Assembly (NCBI GenBank): GCA_031291575.1
Contig: JARLIT010000143.1
Location: forward strand, 1-33,270
Length of the DNA: 33,270 bases
DNA from: Ancalomicrobiaceae bacterium
GTDB lineage: Bacteria; Pseudomonadota; Alphaproteobacteria; Rhizobiales; Ancalomicrobiaceae
Direction of reading: 5' to 3'
Numbering within the stretch: position 1 is the stretch's first letter; each line of letters opens with the position of its first letter. Below the pieces are notes generated by a model. The model made no database searches, was not told the DNA's origin, and worked only from the letters and a program-made list of their open reading frames with translations. This document shows positions 24,415 through 33,270 of the stretch, piece after piece. The position numbers and the translations under genes were made by a program.

Positions 24415-25494
24415 ATGGCTCGCGCCAGCGTCCCGACCGATAGTGCCCCCGAAGTCGACCGGTTGGACGGATTCGCCCTGCCGCGCGAACAGGTGCGGCT
24501 CTACGGTCATGCAGCCGCCGAGGCAGCGCTCCTCGACGCCTACCGCTCGCACCGTATCCACCACGCCTGGATCTTCGGTGGGCCGAAAGGCTCCGGCAAG
24601 GCGACGCTCGCCTTCCGCTTCGCCCGCTTCGTGCTCGCGCATCCCGACCCCGGTGCGCCCGACGTCGCCGCGGCGGGCGATCTTTCCGTCGAGGACGCCC
24701 ATCCCGCCGCCCGGCGCATTGCTGCCGGGTCGCATGCCGATCTCCTGCATCTCAGGCGTCCGTGGGACGACAAGGCCAAGCGCTTCAAGACCGAGTTACC
24801 GGTCGACGAAGTCCGCCGCACCGTCGGCTTCTTCGGCTCGACGGCGGGGGAGGGCGGCTGGCGCATCGCCATCGTCGACCCGGCCGACGACATGAACGGC
24901 AATGCCGCCAATGCGCTTCTGAAGATCCTCGAGGAGCCGCCGCCCCGCTCGCTGTTCCTGATCGTTTCGCACCAGCCGGGCAGGTTGTTGCCCACCATCC
25001 GGTCCCGCTGCCGGACCCTGTCGCTCGACCCGCTGTCAGCGGAGGATGTCGCTCACGCCCTCGCCGACTTCGGCGTCACGCAGGAGCATCCGGCCCGGGC
25101 GGTCGCCGCGGCCTCTGCCCTGTCCGAGGGCAGCATCCGCCGGGCGGCGCTGATGCTGGAATTGAACGGCGTGGCGCTCTACGAGCAGATCCGGTCGCTC
25201 ACCCGCGACCTGCCGAAGCTCGACCTCAGGGCCGGCCATGCGCTGGCCGACCAGCTGACGCAGCGTGGGCAGGACGATCTATGGGACTTGGGGCTGGAAT
25301 TCCTCATAAGGGTGACGACGGAGCGCGCACATGATGCCCTCGGTCGCAATCTGGCGGGGGCGGCGCGCTGGGCCGAGCTGTCGGCCGAGATCGAATCGCG
25401 TGCGGCGACGGCCGATGCGCTCAATCTCGACCGCAAGGCGCTGGTCCTGTCGATCCTGCGCGCCCTTGTCGACACCGCCCGCAATTCGCTATAG
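24415..25494 (+). CDS. holB: DNA polymerase III delta' subunit
   Basis: A 359-residue clamp-loader subunit of the replicative polymerase. It has the AAA+ domain with HHAWIFGGPKGSGKATLA (P-loop), the long insertion typical of alphaproteobacterial delta', EVRRTVGFFGSTAGEGGWRIAIVDPADDMN, NALLKILEEPPPRSLFLIVSH and the sensor/SRC-like RSRCRTL. ATG 24415 gives the usual N-terminus; no clear ribosome-binding site is seen. It lies 238 bp before metG in the block holB-metG-tatD-MBL. Confidence 0.95.
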   Translation: MARASVPTDSAPEVDRLDGFALPREQVRLYGHAAAEAALLDAYRSHRIHHAWIFGGPKGSGKATLAFRFARFVLAHPDPGAPDVAAAGDLSVEDAHPAARRIAAGSHADLLHLRRPWDDKAKRFKTELPVDEVRRTVGFFGSTAGEGGWRIAIVDPADDMNGNAANALLKILEEPPPRSLFLIVSHQPGRLLPTIRSRCRTLSLDPLSAEDVAHALADFGVTQEHPARAVAAASALSEGSIRRAALMLELNGVALYEQIRSLTRDLPKLDLRAGHALADQLTQRGQDDLWDLGLEFLIRVTTERAHDALGRNLAGAARWAELSAEIESRAATADALNLDRKALVLSILRALVDTARNSL

Positions 25495-25603
25495 CAACCA
25501 AGCTGGACGCAGCATCCCGATCGGAGGCTGCGGCGCTGCCTGGAGCATCCTGCGTTCGGCCGGGATCGGCTGACGCAGATAAGATGTTCTAGAGTCAAAA
25601 CGA

Positions 25604-25645
25604 TGGAGCGCTTTATGTGTGCCCAATTGGGCGTACGGCGCTCCA
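25604..25645. repeat. Nested inverted repeat upstream of metG
   Basis: TGGAGCGC (25604-25611) pairs with GCGCTCCA (25638-25645). Between them is a perfect 12-bp palindrome GCCCAATTGGGC (25621-25632). The structure lies about 90 bp before metG. It may be an RNA leader element, a terminator of holB or a remnant of a dispersed repeat. Confidence 0.5.
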
Positions 25646-25732
25646 GGCCCAGGACCTGTCCCAAGATTGTCCGCATGCGCGTGACTACCGTGCGGCGACG
25701 AGGCTATCGCCGACGCCGCAGAGGATGAACCG

Positions 25733-27289
25733 ATGACTGCCCCGAAATTCTTCGTCACCACGGCGATCGATTACCCGAATGGCCGGCCGCATGTCGGCCA
25801 CGCCTATGAGAAGATCGCGACGGATGCGCTCGCCCGCTTCAAGCGGCTCGACGGCTACGACGTGCATTTCCTCACCGGCACCGACGAGCACGGGCTGAAG
25901 ATGCTGCAGACTGCCGGGCGCGAAGGTTTGTCGGCACAGGCGCTGGCCGATCGCAATGCCGCGGTGTTTCAGGAGATGGATGCGCTTCTCGGCGTTTCCT
26001 ACGACGACTTCATCCGCACCACCGAGCAGCGCCACCATCTGTCCGTGCAGGAGATCTGGCGGCGGATGCTCAAAGCCGGCGACATCTATCGGGCCAAATA
26101 TGCCGGCTGGTATTCGGTCAGGGACGAGGCCTATTACACCGAGAGCGAGACCGAGGTCGTCGACGGCGAGCGCCGGACGATCGGCACCCAGACGCCGGTC
26201 ACCTGGACGGAGGAAGACAGCTTCTTCTTCAAGCTATCCGCCTATCAGGACCGGCTTCTCGCCCATTACGAAGCCAACCCCGACTTCATCGGTCCACGCG
26301 AGCGCAAGAACGAGGTGATCTCGTTCGTCAAGGGCGGTCTCGACGACCTCTCCATCAGCCGCACCACGTTCGACTGGGGCATCCCGGTGCCGGACGTGCC
26401 GGGCCACGTGATGTACGTGTGGATCGACGCGCTGACCAACTACATCACCGGGGCCGGCTTCCCGGACGAGGCTTCGGAGACGTACAAAAGGTACTGGCCT
26501 GCCGATCTGCACATCATCGGCAAGGACATCGTGCGATTCCACGCGGTCTATTGGCCGGCCTTCCTGATGTCGGCCGGATTGCCGTTGCCCAAACGTGTCT
26601 TTGCCCACGGCTTTATCTTCAACAAGGGCGAGAAGATGTCGAAGTCGGTCGGCAACGTGGTCGACCCGTTCTCGCTCGCCAAGGCCTATGGCGTCGACCA
26701 GATGCGCTTCTTCTTCCTGCGCGAGATCCCGTTCGGCCAGGATGGCTCCTACAGCCACGAGGCGATCGTGGCGCGCTCGAACGCCGATCTCGCCAACGAC
26801 CTCGGCAATCTGGCGCAGCGCTCCTTATCGATGATCGCCAAGAACCTCGCCGGCATCGTGCCGGCGCCGGGGCCGCTGGCGCCTGAGGACGAGGCGCTCC
26901 TCGCCCAAGCGGATGCATTGCTGGCGACGTCGCGCGCCGCCTACGACGTGCAGGAGATCAACAAGTCCCTGGAAGCGATCTGGGCGGTCGTCGCCGAGGC
27001 CAACCGCTACTTCACGGCACAGGCGCCCTGGGCCTTGCGGAAGACCGATCCGAAACGGATGGAAACGGTGCTCTGGGTGACGGCGGAGATCCTCAGGATC
27101 GTCGGCATCCTCGTCCAGCCGGCGATCCCGACCTCGGCTGAGGCGCTGCTGTCGGCACTGGGGCAGGGGGAGGGCGCGGCGCACACGTTCGCTGCGCTCG
27201 GCAACCGGATCGCCGCGGGAACCCAGTTGCCGGCGCCGACGCCGATCTTCCCGAAATACGTCGAACCGGAGGAAGGGGCGGGCGGGTGA
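25733..27289 (+). CDS. metG: Methionyl-tRNA synthetase
   Basis: Charges tRNA-Met with methionine. The 518 residues are class I: signature HVGH (20-23) in [12 protein letters not shown], and KMSKS (301-305) in [12 protein letters not shown]. The connective domain lacks the Cys knuckles of the E. coli form, and there is no C-terminal tRNA-binding EMAP domain, so this is the short MetG type common in this group. ATG 25733 follows GAGGAT at 6 bp. Its stop overlaps the GTG of the Nudix gene. Confidence 0.98.
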   Translation: MTAPKFFVTTAIDYPNGRPHVGHAYEKIATDALARFKRLDGYDVHFLTGTDEHGLKMLQTAGREGLSAQALADRNAAVFQEMDALLGVSYDDFIRTTEQRHHLSVQEIWRRMLKAGDIYRAKYAGWYSVRDEAYYTESETEVVDGERRTIGTQTPVTWTEEDSFFFKLSAYQDRLLAHYEANPDFIGPRERKNEVISFVKGGLDDLSISRTTFDWGIPVPDVPGHVMYVWIDALTNYITGAGFPDEASETYKRYWPADLHIIGKDIVRFHAVYWPAFLMSAGLPLPKRVFAHGFIFNKGEKMSKSVGNVVDPFSLAKAYGVDQMRFFFLREIPFGQDGSYSHEAIVARSNADLANDLGNLAQRSLSMIAKNLAGIVPAPGPLAPEDEALLAQADALLATSRAAYDVQEINKSLEAIWAVVAEANRYFTAQAPWALRKTDPKRMETVLWVTAEILRIVGILVQPAIPTSAEALLSALGQGEGAAHTFAALGNRIAAGTQLPAPTPIFPKYVEPEEGAGG

Positions 27290-27765
27290 ACCCATCCCCT
27301 CGCCGGCTGCGCCATTCCGCACGCGTCCTCGTTCTCGATCCAGTCGGCGCGGTGCTGTTGATCCGCTTTGCGATGCCGGATGGGCGGCGGTTCTGGGCGC
27401 TGCCGGGCGGCGAGATCGAGCCGGGTGAAAGCCCGCGCGCGGCCGCTCGGCGCGAACTCTATGAGGAAGCTGGCCTGGAGCTCGCCTTGAGCGCCGATCC
27501 GGTCGACCGGGTTCGCGACGTGATGACGCTCTACGACGGCGAAGTGGTCGATGCCGAGGAGACGATCTTCCTCGCGCATGCCAGCGACCGCCGGGCGTCG
27601 TTTGCCGCCTCGACCGAGATCGAGCTGAGTGTGCTCAAAGAGCATCGCTGGTGGTCGCTCGGCGAATTGCGCCTGACGGCCGAAACGGTCTATCCGATGA
27701 ACCTCGCCGAGCTGCTGGCCTCCCTGACGGGGCAGGCGGCCGAGCCAAGCCCGAGACTCCCCTAG
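27286..27765 (+). CDS. Nudix hydrolase
   Basis: A 159-residue Nudix protein that cleaves a nucleoside-diphosphate-linked substrate with Mg. The Nudix box is complete: Gly42, Glu48, Arg56-Glu57-Leu58, Glu60-Glu61 and Gly63 within [20 protein letters not shown] and the next residues. WALPGG before it and HRWWSLGEL after it are typical. GTG 27286 overlaps the metG stop (GTGA), so it is translationally coupled. The substrate is not predictable; nucleotide clean-up is one option. Confidence 0.92.
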   Translation: MNPSPRRLRHSARVLVLDPVGAVLLIRFAMPDGRRFWALPGGEIEPGESPRAAARRELYEEAGLELALSADPVDRVRDVMTLYDGEVVDAEETIFLAHASDRRASFAASTEIELSVLKEHRWWSLGELRLTAETVYPMNLAELLASLTGQAAEPSPRLP

Positions 27766-27770
27766 GCCCC

Positions 27771-28580
27771 ATGACCCTCGTCGACAGCCACTGCCATCTC
27801 GACTTCCCCGATTTCGCCCCCGAGCTTGTTGCCGTGGTGGCCCGCGCCCATGCCGCCGGCATTGCCCGCATGGTGACGATTTCGACGCGCGTCAAACGCT
27901 TCGACGAGATCCGCGCCATCGCGGAACGCTTTCCCGAAGTCTACTGCTCGGTCGGCACCCACTGCCTGCACGCGGCCGAGGAGCCGGATACCTCGGTCGA
28001 CGAACTCTGCCGGCTGGCCGAGCACGAAAAATGCGTGGCGATCGGCGAGGTCGGCCTCGACTACCACTACGACTATTCGCCGCGCGACGTGATGGAGCGG
28101 GGCTTCCGCACGCACATTGCCGCGGCGCGGATCACCCAATTGCCCCTCGTCATCCATGCCCGCGAGGCGGACGACGACGTGGCGGCGATCCTCGAAGAAG
28201 AGATGGCGCAGGGCGCGTTCCCCTTCATCCTGCACTGCTTCACCTCGAGCGCCGACCTCGCCCGACGGGCGTTGGCGCTCGGCGGCTATATCTCGTTTTC
28301 CGGCATCCTGACTTTCAAGACGGCGGCGGAGATCCGCGCGGTCGCGGCCGAAGTGCCAGAGGACCGGCTGCTCGTCGAGACGGACGCGCCCTACCTGGCG
28401 CCGCTGCCGTTTCGGGGCAAGCGCAATGAGCCGGCCTTCGTCGTCAAGACCAACGCCCATCTGGCTGAGGCCCGTGGCGTCAGCCCTGAGCATATTGCCG
28501 CTGCGACGACCGCCAACTTCCACCGGCTGTTCACCAAGGTGCCGCCATTGCCCGCGTCGGCGAGCGGGAGCCACGTATGA
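27771..28580 (+). CDS. TatD-family metal-dependent hydrolase
   Basis: A 269-residue TatD/YcfH-type amidohydrolase-fold DNase. Metal ligands are seen in DSHCHLDF (HxH), GEVGLDYHYD (Glu), PLVIHAREADDD (His), FILHCFTS (His) and LLVETDAPYLAP (Asp). The usual gene order places it after metG. ATG 27771 is 5 bp after the Nudix stop, with no strong ribosome-binding site. It overlaps the next gene by ATGA. Confidence 0.95.
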   Translation: MTLVDSHCHLDFPDFAPELVAVVARAHAAGIARMVTISTRVKRFDEIRAIAERFPEVYCSVGTHCLHAAEEPDTSVDELCRLAEHEKCVAIGEVGLDYHYDYSPRDVMERGFRTHIAAARITQLPLVIHAREADDDVAAILEEEMAQGAFPFILHCFTSSADLARRALALGGYISFSGILTFKTAAEIRAVAAEVPEDRLLVETDAPYLAPLPFRGKRNEPAFVVKTNAHLAEARGVSPEHIAAATTANFHRLFTKVPPLPASASGSHV

Positions 28581-29395
28581 GCGGGGCGGGCAAGAATACC
28601 ATCACCTTCCGCGTCCTCGGGTGCGGATCCTCGCCGGGCGTGCCGCGCATCGGCAACGACTGGGGCAGATGCGATCCGAAAAACCCGAAGAACCGGCGTC
28701 GGCGGGCCTCGCTGTTGATCACGCGGGCATCGGCGCATGGACTCACCCGGGTGCTGATCGATAGCGGTCCGGACGTCCGCGAGCAGATGCTCGATGCTGA
28801 GGTCGACTGGGTCGATGCCGTGTTCTACACCCACCCGCATGCCGACCACATCCACGGTATCGACGATCTCAGGTCGTTCGTCTTGAACCGCAGGCGCATG
28901 GTCGACGTTTATGCCGACCAGACGACTTCGGATCGACTGCGCGACGCCTTCGGCTATTGCTTCGTCACCCCGCCGGGCTCGAGCTATCCACCGATGCTCG
29001 TCGACCACCGGCTGGTGCCCGGCAAGCCGGCGACCGTCGACGGTCCCGGCGGGCCGATCACGCTGGTTCCTTACGAGCAGCAACACGGCGACATCGTCTC
29101 GCTCGGCTTCCGCATCGGCAACGTCGCCTATTCGCCCGACGTCAGCGACTTCAATGAAGCCGCGCTGCCACACCTCGAGGACCTCGATCTGTGGATCCTC
29201 GACGCCTTGCGCGAAAAGCCGCATCCCAGCCATTTCTCGCTCGCCGAGGCGCTTGAATGGATTGGCCGCATGCAGCCCAGGCGCGCCATCCTCACCCATA
29301 TGCACATCGATCTCGACTATGAGGCGGTCCGGGCCAGCGTGCCTGCTGGGGTCGAACCTGCCTACGACGGCATGGAGATCGCGTTCGAGGTGTGA
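28577..29395 (+). CDS. MBL-fold hydrolase, PhnP-like
   Basis: A 272-residue metallo-beta-lactamase-fold protein. The metal motif is THPHADHIHGIDDLR, with SPDVSDFNE (Asp) and ILTHMHIDLDYE (His) farther on. GCGSSPGVPRIGNDWGRCDP at the start marks the PhnP/phosphodiesterase-like subgroup that sits after tatD in many alphaproteobacteria. It probably hydrolyses a cyclic phosphodiester; the true substrate is unknown. It starts inside the tatD stop (ATGA). Confidence 0.93.
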   Translation: MSGAGKNTITFRVLGCGSSPGVPRIGNDWGRCDPKNPKNRRRRASLLITRASAHGLTRVLIDSGPDVREQMLDAEVDWVDAVFYTHPHADHIHGIDDLRSFVLNRRRMVDVYADQTTSDRLRDAFGYCFVTPPGSSYPPMLVDHRLVPGKPATVDGPGGPITLVPYEQQHGDIVSLGFRIGNVAYSPDVSDFNEAALPHLEDLDLWILDALREKPHPSHFSLAEALEWIGRMQPRRAILTHMHIDLDYEAVRASVPAGVEPAYDGMEIAFEV

Positions 29396-29537
29396 CGGCG
29401 ACGTGCCACCCCTGCGGCGGATGTGCAGCGCCGCCAGCAAATGCCCGTTCTGACAAAAGCTTCCAGGCTCACGATCCCCCGGACGGACCCGATCGCGGGT
29501 ACACTTCCGGAAATGAAGCTGAGTCGGGAGCCGATTG

Positions 29538-31037
29538 GTGCCGTCGTCCGAGCAAGATCCGCATAGCGTCGCCCTGCCGGCCGGCCCGGGGCTCGATCCC
29601 GCCGATTGGTCGGGGCTGAGAGCCGAGGCTCACCGCATGCTCGACGACATGCTCGACCATATCGCCACACTTGCCGAGCGCCCCTTGTGGCAGCCGGCAC
29701 CGGCCGAGGTCAGGGCGCGGTTCGAGGCGCCGTTGCCGCTCGCCCCGACGCCGCTCGGCGACGTGCACGCCGATTTCCTCGCCGATATCCTGCCCTACGG
29801 TAGCGGCAATGGCCACCCCGGCTTCATGGGCTGGGTGCAGGGCGGCGGCACGGCGGCCGGCATGCTCGGCGAGATGCTGGCCGCAGGGCTCAATTCCAAC
29901 CTCGGCGGCCGCGATCACGTCCCCTTGGATGTGGAACGCCAGATCGGCCGCTGGATGCGCGACATCTTCGGGTTTCCGGCCGCTGCCGACGGACTGTTCC
30001 TGACCGGCGCCAGCCAAGCGAATTTCTGCGCATTGCTGGCTGCCCGCACACGGGCGCTCGGGGGCGACGTACGCCGCAAGGGCCTGCCGGCGCGGCTGCG
30101 GCTCACCGCCTATGCCAGCCGGGAAGCGCATGGCTGCATTCCGCGCGCTATGGACATGGCCGGGCTCGGCTCCGGCCAGTTGCGGCAGATCCCGACGGAC
30201 GACGATCGCCGCATCGATCTCGACGCGCTCAGGGCCGCCATCATCGTCGACCGAGCCGAAGGGCACCTGCCGTTCCTGCTGATCGGCAGTGCCGGCACCG
30301 TCAATACCGGTGCCATCGACGATCTCGACGCGCTTGCCGATATCGCCACCGAATTCGGCCTGCACTACCACGTCGACGGTGCGCTCGGCGCCCTCGGGGT
30401 CCTGTCGCCCGAACTGAAGCCGCTGTTCCATGGCATCGAACGGGCCGACAGCCTCGCATTCGACTTTCACAAATGGGCGCAAGTCCCTTACGATGCAGGA
30501 TTTCTGCTGGTTGCCGATGGCTCCTGGCTGCGCGCCGCCTTCTCCTCTGACGCAGCCTATCTGACCCGCGCCGATGCTGGGCTCGCCGGTGGCGACTGGT
30601 GGCCTTGCGACATCGGGCCGGACCTGTCGCGCGGCTTCAGGGCTCTTAAGACTTGGTTTACCATAAGAACCTACGGTCTCGACCAACTGGGGAGCGCCAT
30701 GGTCGGGACGTGTCGCCTTGCGAAGCTGCTGGCGGATCGGGTCGATGCCGAGCCGGTACTGACGCGGCTGGCACCGGTGGCGTTGAACGTCGTCTGCTTC
30801 TCCTATGGCAACGCACCGACCGAAGCGGGAGTGGCGCCGCGCCATTCGCTGAACGGGCGCATCGTCGAGCGGCTGCACCTGGAAGGCTCCGTGGCGCCGT
30901 CGCTGACGCTCGTCGACGGAAGGCCGGCGATCCGCGCGGCAATCGTCAATCACCGCACGCGGGCCGACGACATCGACCGGCTGGTCGCCGGTGTGCTGCG
31001 CGTCGGTCGCGAGGAAGCGGGGAGGGCACTGGCATGA
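29538..31037 (+). CDS. PLP-dependent (group II) amino-acid decarboxylase-like protein
   Basis: A 499-residue fold-type I PLP enzyme of the aromatic-amino-acid/glutamate decarboxylase family. It has HPGFMGWVQGGG, TGASQANFCALLAAR (phosphate site), GSAGTVNTGAIDDL, HVDGALGAL (the Asp that holds the PLP nitrogen) and DFHKWAQVPYDAGFLLV with Lys312 as the Schiff-base Lys. The substrate is not clear. GTG 29538 is chosen, with GGGAG 7 bp upstream; TTG 29535 is next to it. The stop overlaps the following ATG (ATGA), so it is the first gene of a coupled trio. Confidence 0.9.
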   Translation: MPSSEQDPHSVALPAGPGLDPADWSGLRAEAHRMLDDMLDHIATLAERPLWQPAPAEVRARFEAPLPLAPTPLGDVHADFLADILPYGSGNGHPGFMGWVQGGGTAAGMLGEMLAAGLNSNLGGRDHVPLDVERQIGRWMRDIFGFPAAADGLFLTGASQANFCALLAARTRALGGDVRRKGLPARLRLTAYASREAHGCIPRAMDMAGLGSGQLRQIPTDDDRRIDLDALRAAIIVDRAEGHLPFLLIGSAGTVNTGAIDDLDALADIATEFGLHYHVDGALGALGVLSPELKPLFHGIERADSLAFDFHKWAQVPYDAGFLLVADGSWLRAAFSSDAAYLTRADAGLAGGDWWPCDIGPDLSRGFRALKTWFTIRTYGLDQLGSAMVGTCRLAKLLADRVDAEPVLTRLAPVALNVVCFSYGNAPTEAGVAPRHSLNGRIVERLHLEGSVAPSLTLVDGRPAIRAAIVNHRTRADDIDRLVAGVLRVGREEAGRALA

Positions 31038-32317
31038 TCCTGCTTCCGGCTCACGCACAGGCCCCGAGCCTCGGCATGGCGGCGATCCTCAGGCGCCAGT
31101 TCGAGATGATCGACAATCAGCCGCTGATCGGCGAACTGATCGGCCGCATCGACCGCGATCCGACTGATGCGACAGCGCTTTACGATATTTCGCTCATTCG
31201 GCTCGCCGCTGGCTTCGTCGAGGAGGCGCTGGACTTGCAGCGCCAGGCGGTCGAGGTGCAGCGTGACTTTCGCATCGTGCACGGAACGGGGCAGGGGCTG
31301 AAGTTGCTGGCCTTCGTTACACCCGGCGACTTCATGGCCAACACGCCGGTCGATTTCCTGCTGGTCGGCTCCGATGTCGAACTCTGGCTGCACTATGTCG
31401 ATGCCGAGACCGCCGACCTTGCCGATCTGCCCAAGCATGACGTCGCTCTCGTCGCCGTCGCCGAAAGCCCGGCAAATGCACCGGTGCTGGCCCGATTGAA
31501 AGACCTGCTTGCCGGTTGGTCTGGCCCGATCCTCAACAATCGCCCGGAGGTGATCGCCGGGCTGACGCGTGACGGCGTCGCGGCGATGCTGGCCGATGTG
31601 CCGTCGGTCCTGGCGCCGAAAACGGTGCGGGTTGCCCGAGCCGGGCTCGAGCGCGTGGCGGCGGGGCAGGGCGACCTCCCCTCGATCGCCGGAGGCATCG
31701 ACTTTCCTGCCATCATCCGGCCCATCGGTACACACGCCGGCGGCGGCATGGAGCGGATCGGCGATCGCGCCGAATTGGCGGCCTATCTCGCCGCGCAGCC
31801 GGGCGAAGCGCTGTTCCTCGCCCCGTTCATCGACTATCGCGGCGCCGACGGGCTCTACACCAAGCATCGCATCGTACTCATCGACGGCAAGCCTTACCCC
31901 AGTCACATGGCATTGTCGGAGCACTGGATGGTGCACTACCTCTCCGCCGGCATGCTGGAAAATGCCGAGAAACGCGCAGTCGAAGAGCTCTGGATGCGCG
32001 ACTTCGACACCGACTTCGCCCGGCGGCACTCTGCCGCCTTCGCCGCGCTTCACGCCAAGGTCGGGCTCGACTACTTCGGTATCGATTCGGCCGAAACCGT
32101 CGACGGCCGGCTGATTGTGTTCGAACTCGACGTCGCCATGGTCGTGCACGACATGGATAGCGCCGAAATCTACCCCTACAAGAAGCCGGCCATGCGCCGA
32201 CTGTTCGATGCCTTCCTCGCCATGCTGGCGCAGCGAACCGCTGCGCGGCCGAACCCTCCGGCAGCTGTCGGGGCGGGCGAGGGCGAAGTTGAGACCCGAT
32301 TGCTGGAGGCGCGCTGA
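31034..32317 (+). CDS. ATP-grasp-like protein with helical (TPR-like) N-terminus
   Basis: A 427-residue protein. The first 90 residues are helical, with ALYDISLIRLAAGFVEEALDLQ-like TPR character. The C-terminal half looks like an ATP-grasp ligase: FPAIIRPIGTHAGGGMERI (nucleotide lid), KHRIVLIDGKPYPSHMALS and GRLIVFELDVAMVVHDMD, where Glu-x-Asp stands in the place of the usual Glu-x-Asn metal ligands. Such enzymes join a carboxylate to an amine with ATP, and the preceding decarboxylase could supply the amine; this is inference. ATG 31034 overlaps the upstream stop, and its stop overlaps the next ATG (TGATG). The family assignment is moderate. Confidence 0.65.
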   Translation: MILLPAHAQAPSLGMAAILRRQFEMIDNQPLIGELIGRIDRDPTDATALYDISLIRLAAGFVEEALDLQRQAVEVQRDFRIVHGTGQGLKLLAFVTPGDFMANTPVDFLLVGSDVELWLHYVDAETADLADLPKHDVALVAVAESPANAPVLARLKDLLAGWSGPILNNRPEVIAGLTRDGVAAMLADVPSVLAPKTVRVARAGLERVAAGQGDLPSIAGGIDFPAIIRPIGTHAGGGMERIGDRAELAAYLAAQPGEALFLAPFIDYRGADGLYTKHRIVLIDGKPYPSHMALSEHWMVHYLSAGMLENAEKRAVEELWMRDFDTDFARRHSAAFAALHAKVGLDYFGIDSAETVDGRLIVFELDVAMVVHDMDSAEIYPYKKPAMRRLFDAFLAMLAQRTAARPNPPAAVGAGEGEVETRLLEAR

Positions 32318-33270
32318 TGGCCGTCGATGCGACCGATTTCGAACGCGCGCTCGTGTCCGGCGGTGACGACCGGATCGCGCTTGATGCGGCGACCGGACTG
32401 AACATGTACGGCTATGGCGCCAGCCCGCGGGCGCAGGATCTGGCCTTCGGCTCCTCGACCGGTTCGAGCATTTCGCCCGAGGCCTATGCCGCCGTGTCGG
32501 CGGCCTGGTCGGGCAGGGACGCGGGCGAAGGGGAGGCGGCCTATCGGCTCTACGCCGCCGAAATGGCTTCGGTGCGCGAGCGGCTGGCGCGTGCCGTCGG
32601 CGTGTCGGGCGAGGCTGACATCATCTTCGCCGCCTCCGGCACCGACGTACATCTGATCGCCACCCTCCTCTACCGCGGGCTCGATTCCCGGCCGCTGACC
32701 ACGATCGTCGTGCCGTCGAGTGAAACCGGCAGCGGCGTCGGGCTGGCGACGGCAGCGAAACACTTCTCCAAGGATCTCGCCGGCGGCGGCAAGGCCGAGA
32801 AGGGCGCCGCGCTGAGCCCGGGCGACAGTTCCGGCAGCGTCGCCATCGCGGTACGCGATACGGCCGGCGGATTGCGGCCAGAAGCTGAGGTCGCCGACGA
32901 CATCGACCGCTCCATTGCGTCGGCGGTCGCGGCAGGCGGCCGCGCGCTCCTCATCGTCACCGACGTGTCGAAAACCGGCCTGATCGTTCCGGGGATCGCG
33001 ACGGCCTTGGCCATGAAGGGCAAATGGGGCACCGATCTGGAACTGTTCATCGATGCCTGCCAATGGCGGCTGGCGCCGGAGACGTTGCGCGCCTATCTGG
33101 CGCACGGGCTGCCTGTCGCGGTGACCGGGTCTAAGTTCCTGGCCGGACCGATCTTTTCCGGCGCGCTTCTGGTGCCGCGCGCCTCAGTGCCGCGGTTTGC
33201 CGGCCTCGACCTGCCGGCCGCGGTGGCCGGCTATTCGTCGAAGGCCGATTGGCCGGAAGCCTGGACTCTC
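32317..33270 (+). CDS. Fold-type I PLP-dependent protein, 3' partial
   Basis: The frame runs 318 residues from ATG 32317 to the window end without a stop. It is PLP-enzyme-like: AASGTDVHLIATLL (phosphate-binding turn), ELFIDACQWRLAPE with Asp246 for the PLP nitrogen, and VTGSKFLAGPIFSGALLVP with Lys273 as the probable Schiff-base Lys. The N-terminus has FGSSTGSSISPEAY. It resembles class V aminotransferase-fold proteins, but I cannot name the family or substrate. It starts within the stop of the ATP-grasp-like gene, as the third member of the coupled cluster; more genes may follow outside. Confidence 0.7.
   Translation, partial: MAVDATDFERALVSGGDDRIALDAATGLNMYGYGASPRAQDLAFGSSTGSSISPEAYAAVSAAWSGRDAGEGEAAYRLYAAEMASVRERLARAVGVSGEADIIFAASGTDVHLIATLLYRGLDSRPLTTIVVPSSETGSGVGLATAAKHFSKDLAGGGKAEKGAALSPGDSSGSVAIAVRDTAGGLRPEAEVADDIDRSIASAVAAGGRALLIVTDVSKTGLIVPGIATALAMKGKWGTDLELFIDACQWRLAPETLRAYLAHGLPVAVTGSKFLAGPIFSGALLVPRASVPRFAGLDLPAAVAGYSSKADWPEAWTL

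Noticed and set aside
29513-29566. 17-codon upstream ORF overlapping the decarboxylase start
   Set aside because: It has only a weak ribosome-binding site and no run of regulatory codons, so it is probably chance.

Overview
The window is high-GC, densely coded DNA with the look of an alphaproteobacterium, most likely Hyphomicrobiales. The evidence is the GC-rich codon use, the holB-metG-tatD-metallohydrolase block typical of that order, a TadG-like pilus protein and the style of the pst and hyp operons. No rRNA, tRNA, IS element or CRISPR array was seen. The genus cannot be fixed from this sequence.

Layout. (1) 1-1402: the 3' part of a gene that starts outside the window. It encodes acidic 29-residue tandem repeats joined to a papain-like (C1) fold whose catalytic Cys and His are both replaced. 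(2) 1592-6730: an accessory stretch with a secreted PsiF-type double-repeat protein, a zinc alcohol dehydrogenase, a decayed agmatinase fragment, an orphan TadG-like protein, an MFS transporter and a small membrane protein. (3) 7089-12992: hypF-hypC-hypD-hypE-hypB, the maturation set for [NiFe] hydrogenase, without hypA or hydrogenase structural genes in view. (4) 13243-17247: a Pho box, then pstS-pstC-pstA-pstB for high-affinity phosphate uptake. Hairpins lie in the pstS leader and between pstS and pstC, and phoU does not follow. (5) 17511-20540: a GST-like protein, a cyclophilin, a ClpP-family protease and a YdcF-family membrane protein. (6) 20678-22084: a hemerythrin-PAS-GGDEF protein, convergent with a DUF599 membrane protein, followed by a second MFS protein. 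(7) 24415-29395: holB, then metG, a Nudix hydrolase, tatD and an MBL-fold hydrolase, tightly packed from metG on. (8) 29538-33270: a translationally coupled trio of a PLP-dependent decarboxylase, an ATP-grasp-like protein with a helical N-terminus, and a second fold-type I PLP protein cut by the window end.

How the parts work together. HypF makes the carbamoyl group that HypE converts to a cyanide donor, HypC and HypD assemble Fe(CN)2CO, and HypB handles nickel. PstS captures phosphate for the PstCA channel driven by PstB, under probable PhoB control. The C-terminal trio is the best candidate for an undescribed pathway: the gene order suggests an amino-acid-derived amine joined to another molecule by an ATP-dependent ligase, but no product can be named. 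The other strong novelty candidate is the catalytically dead papain-like protein with an acidic repeat stalk.
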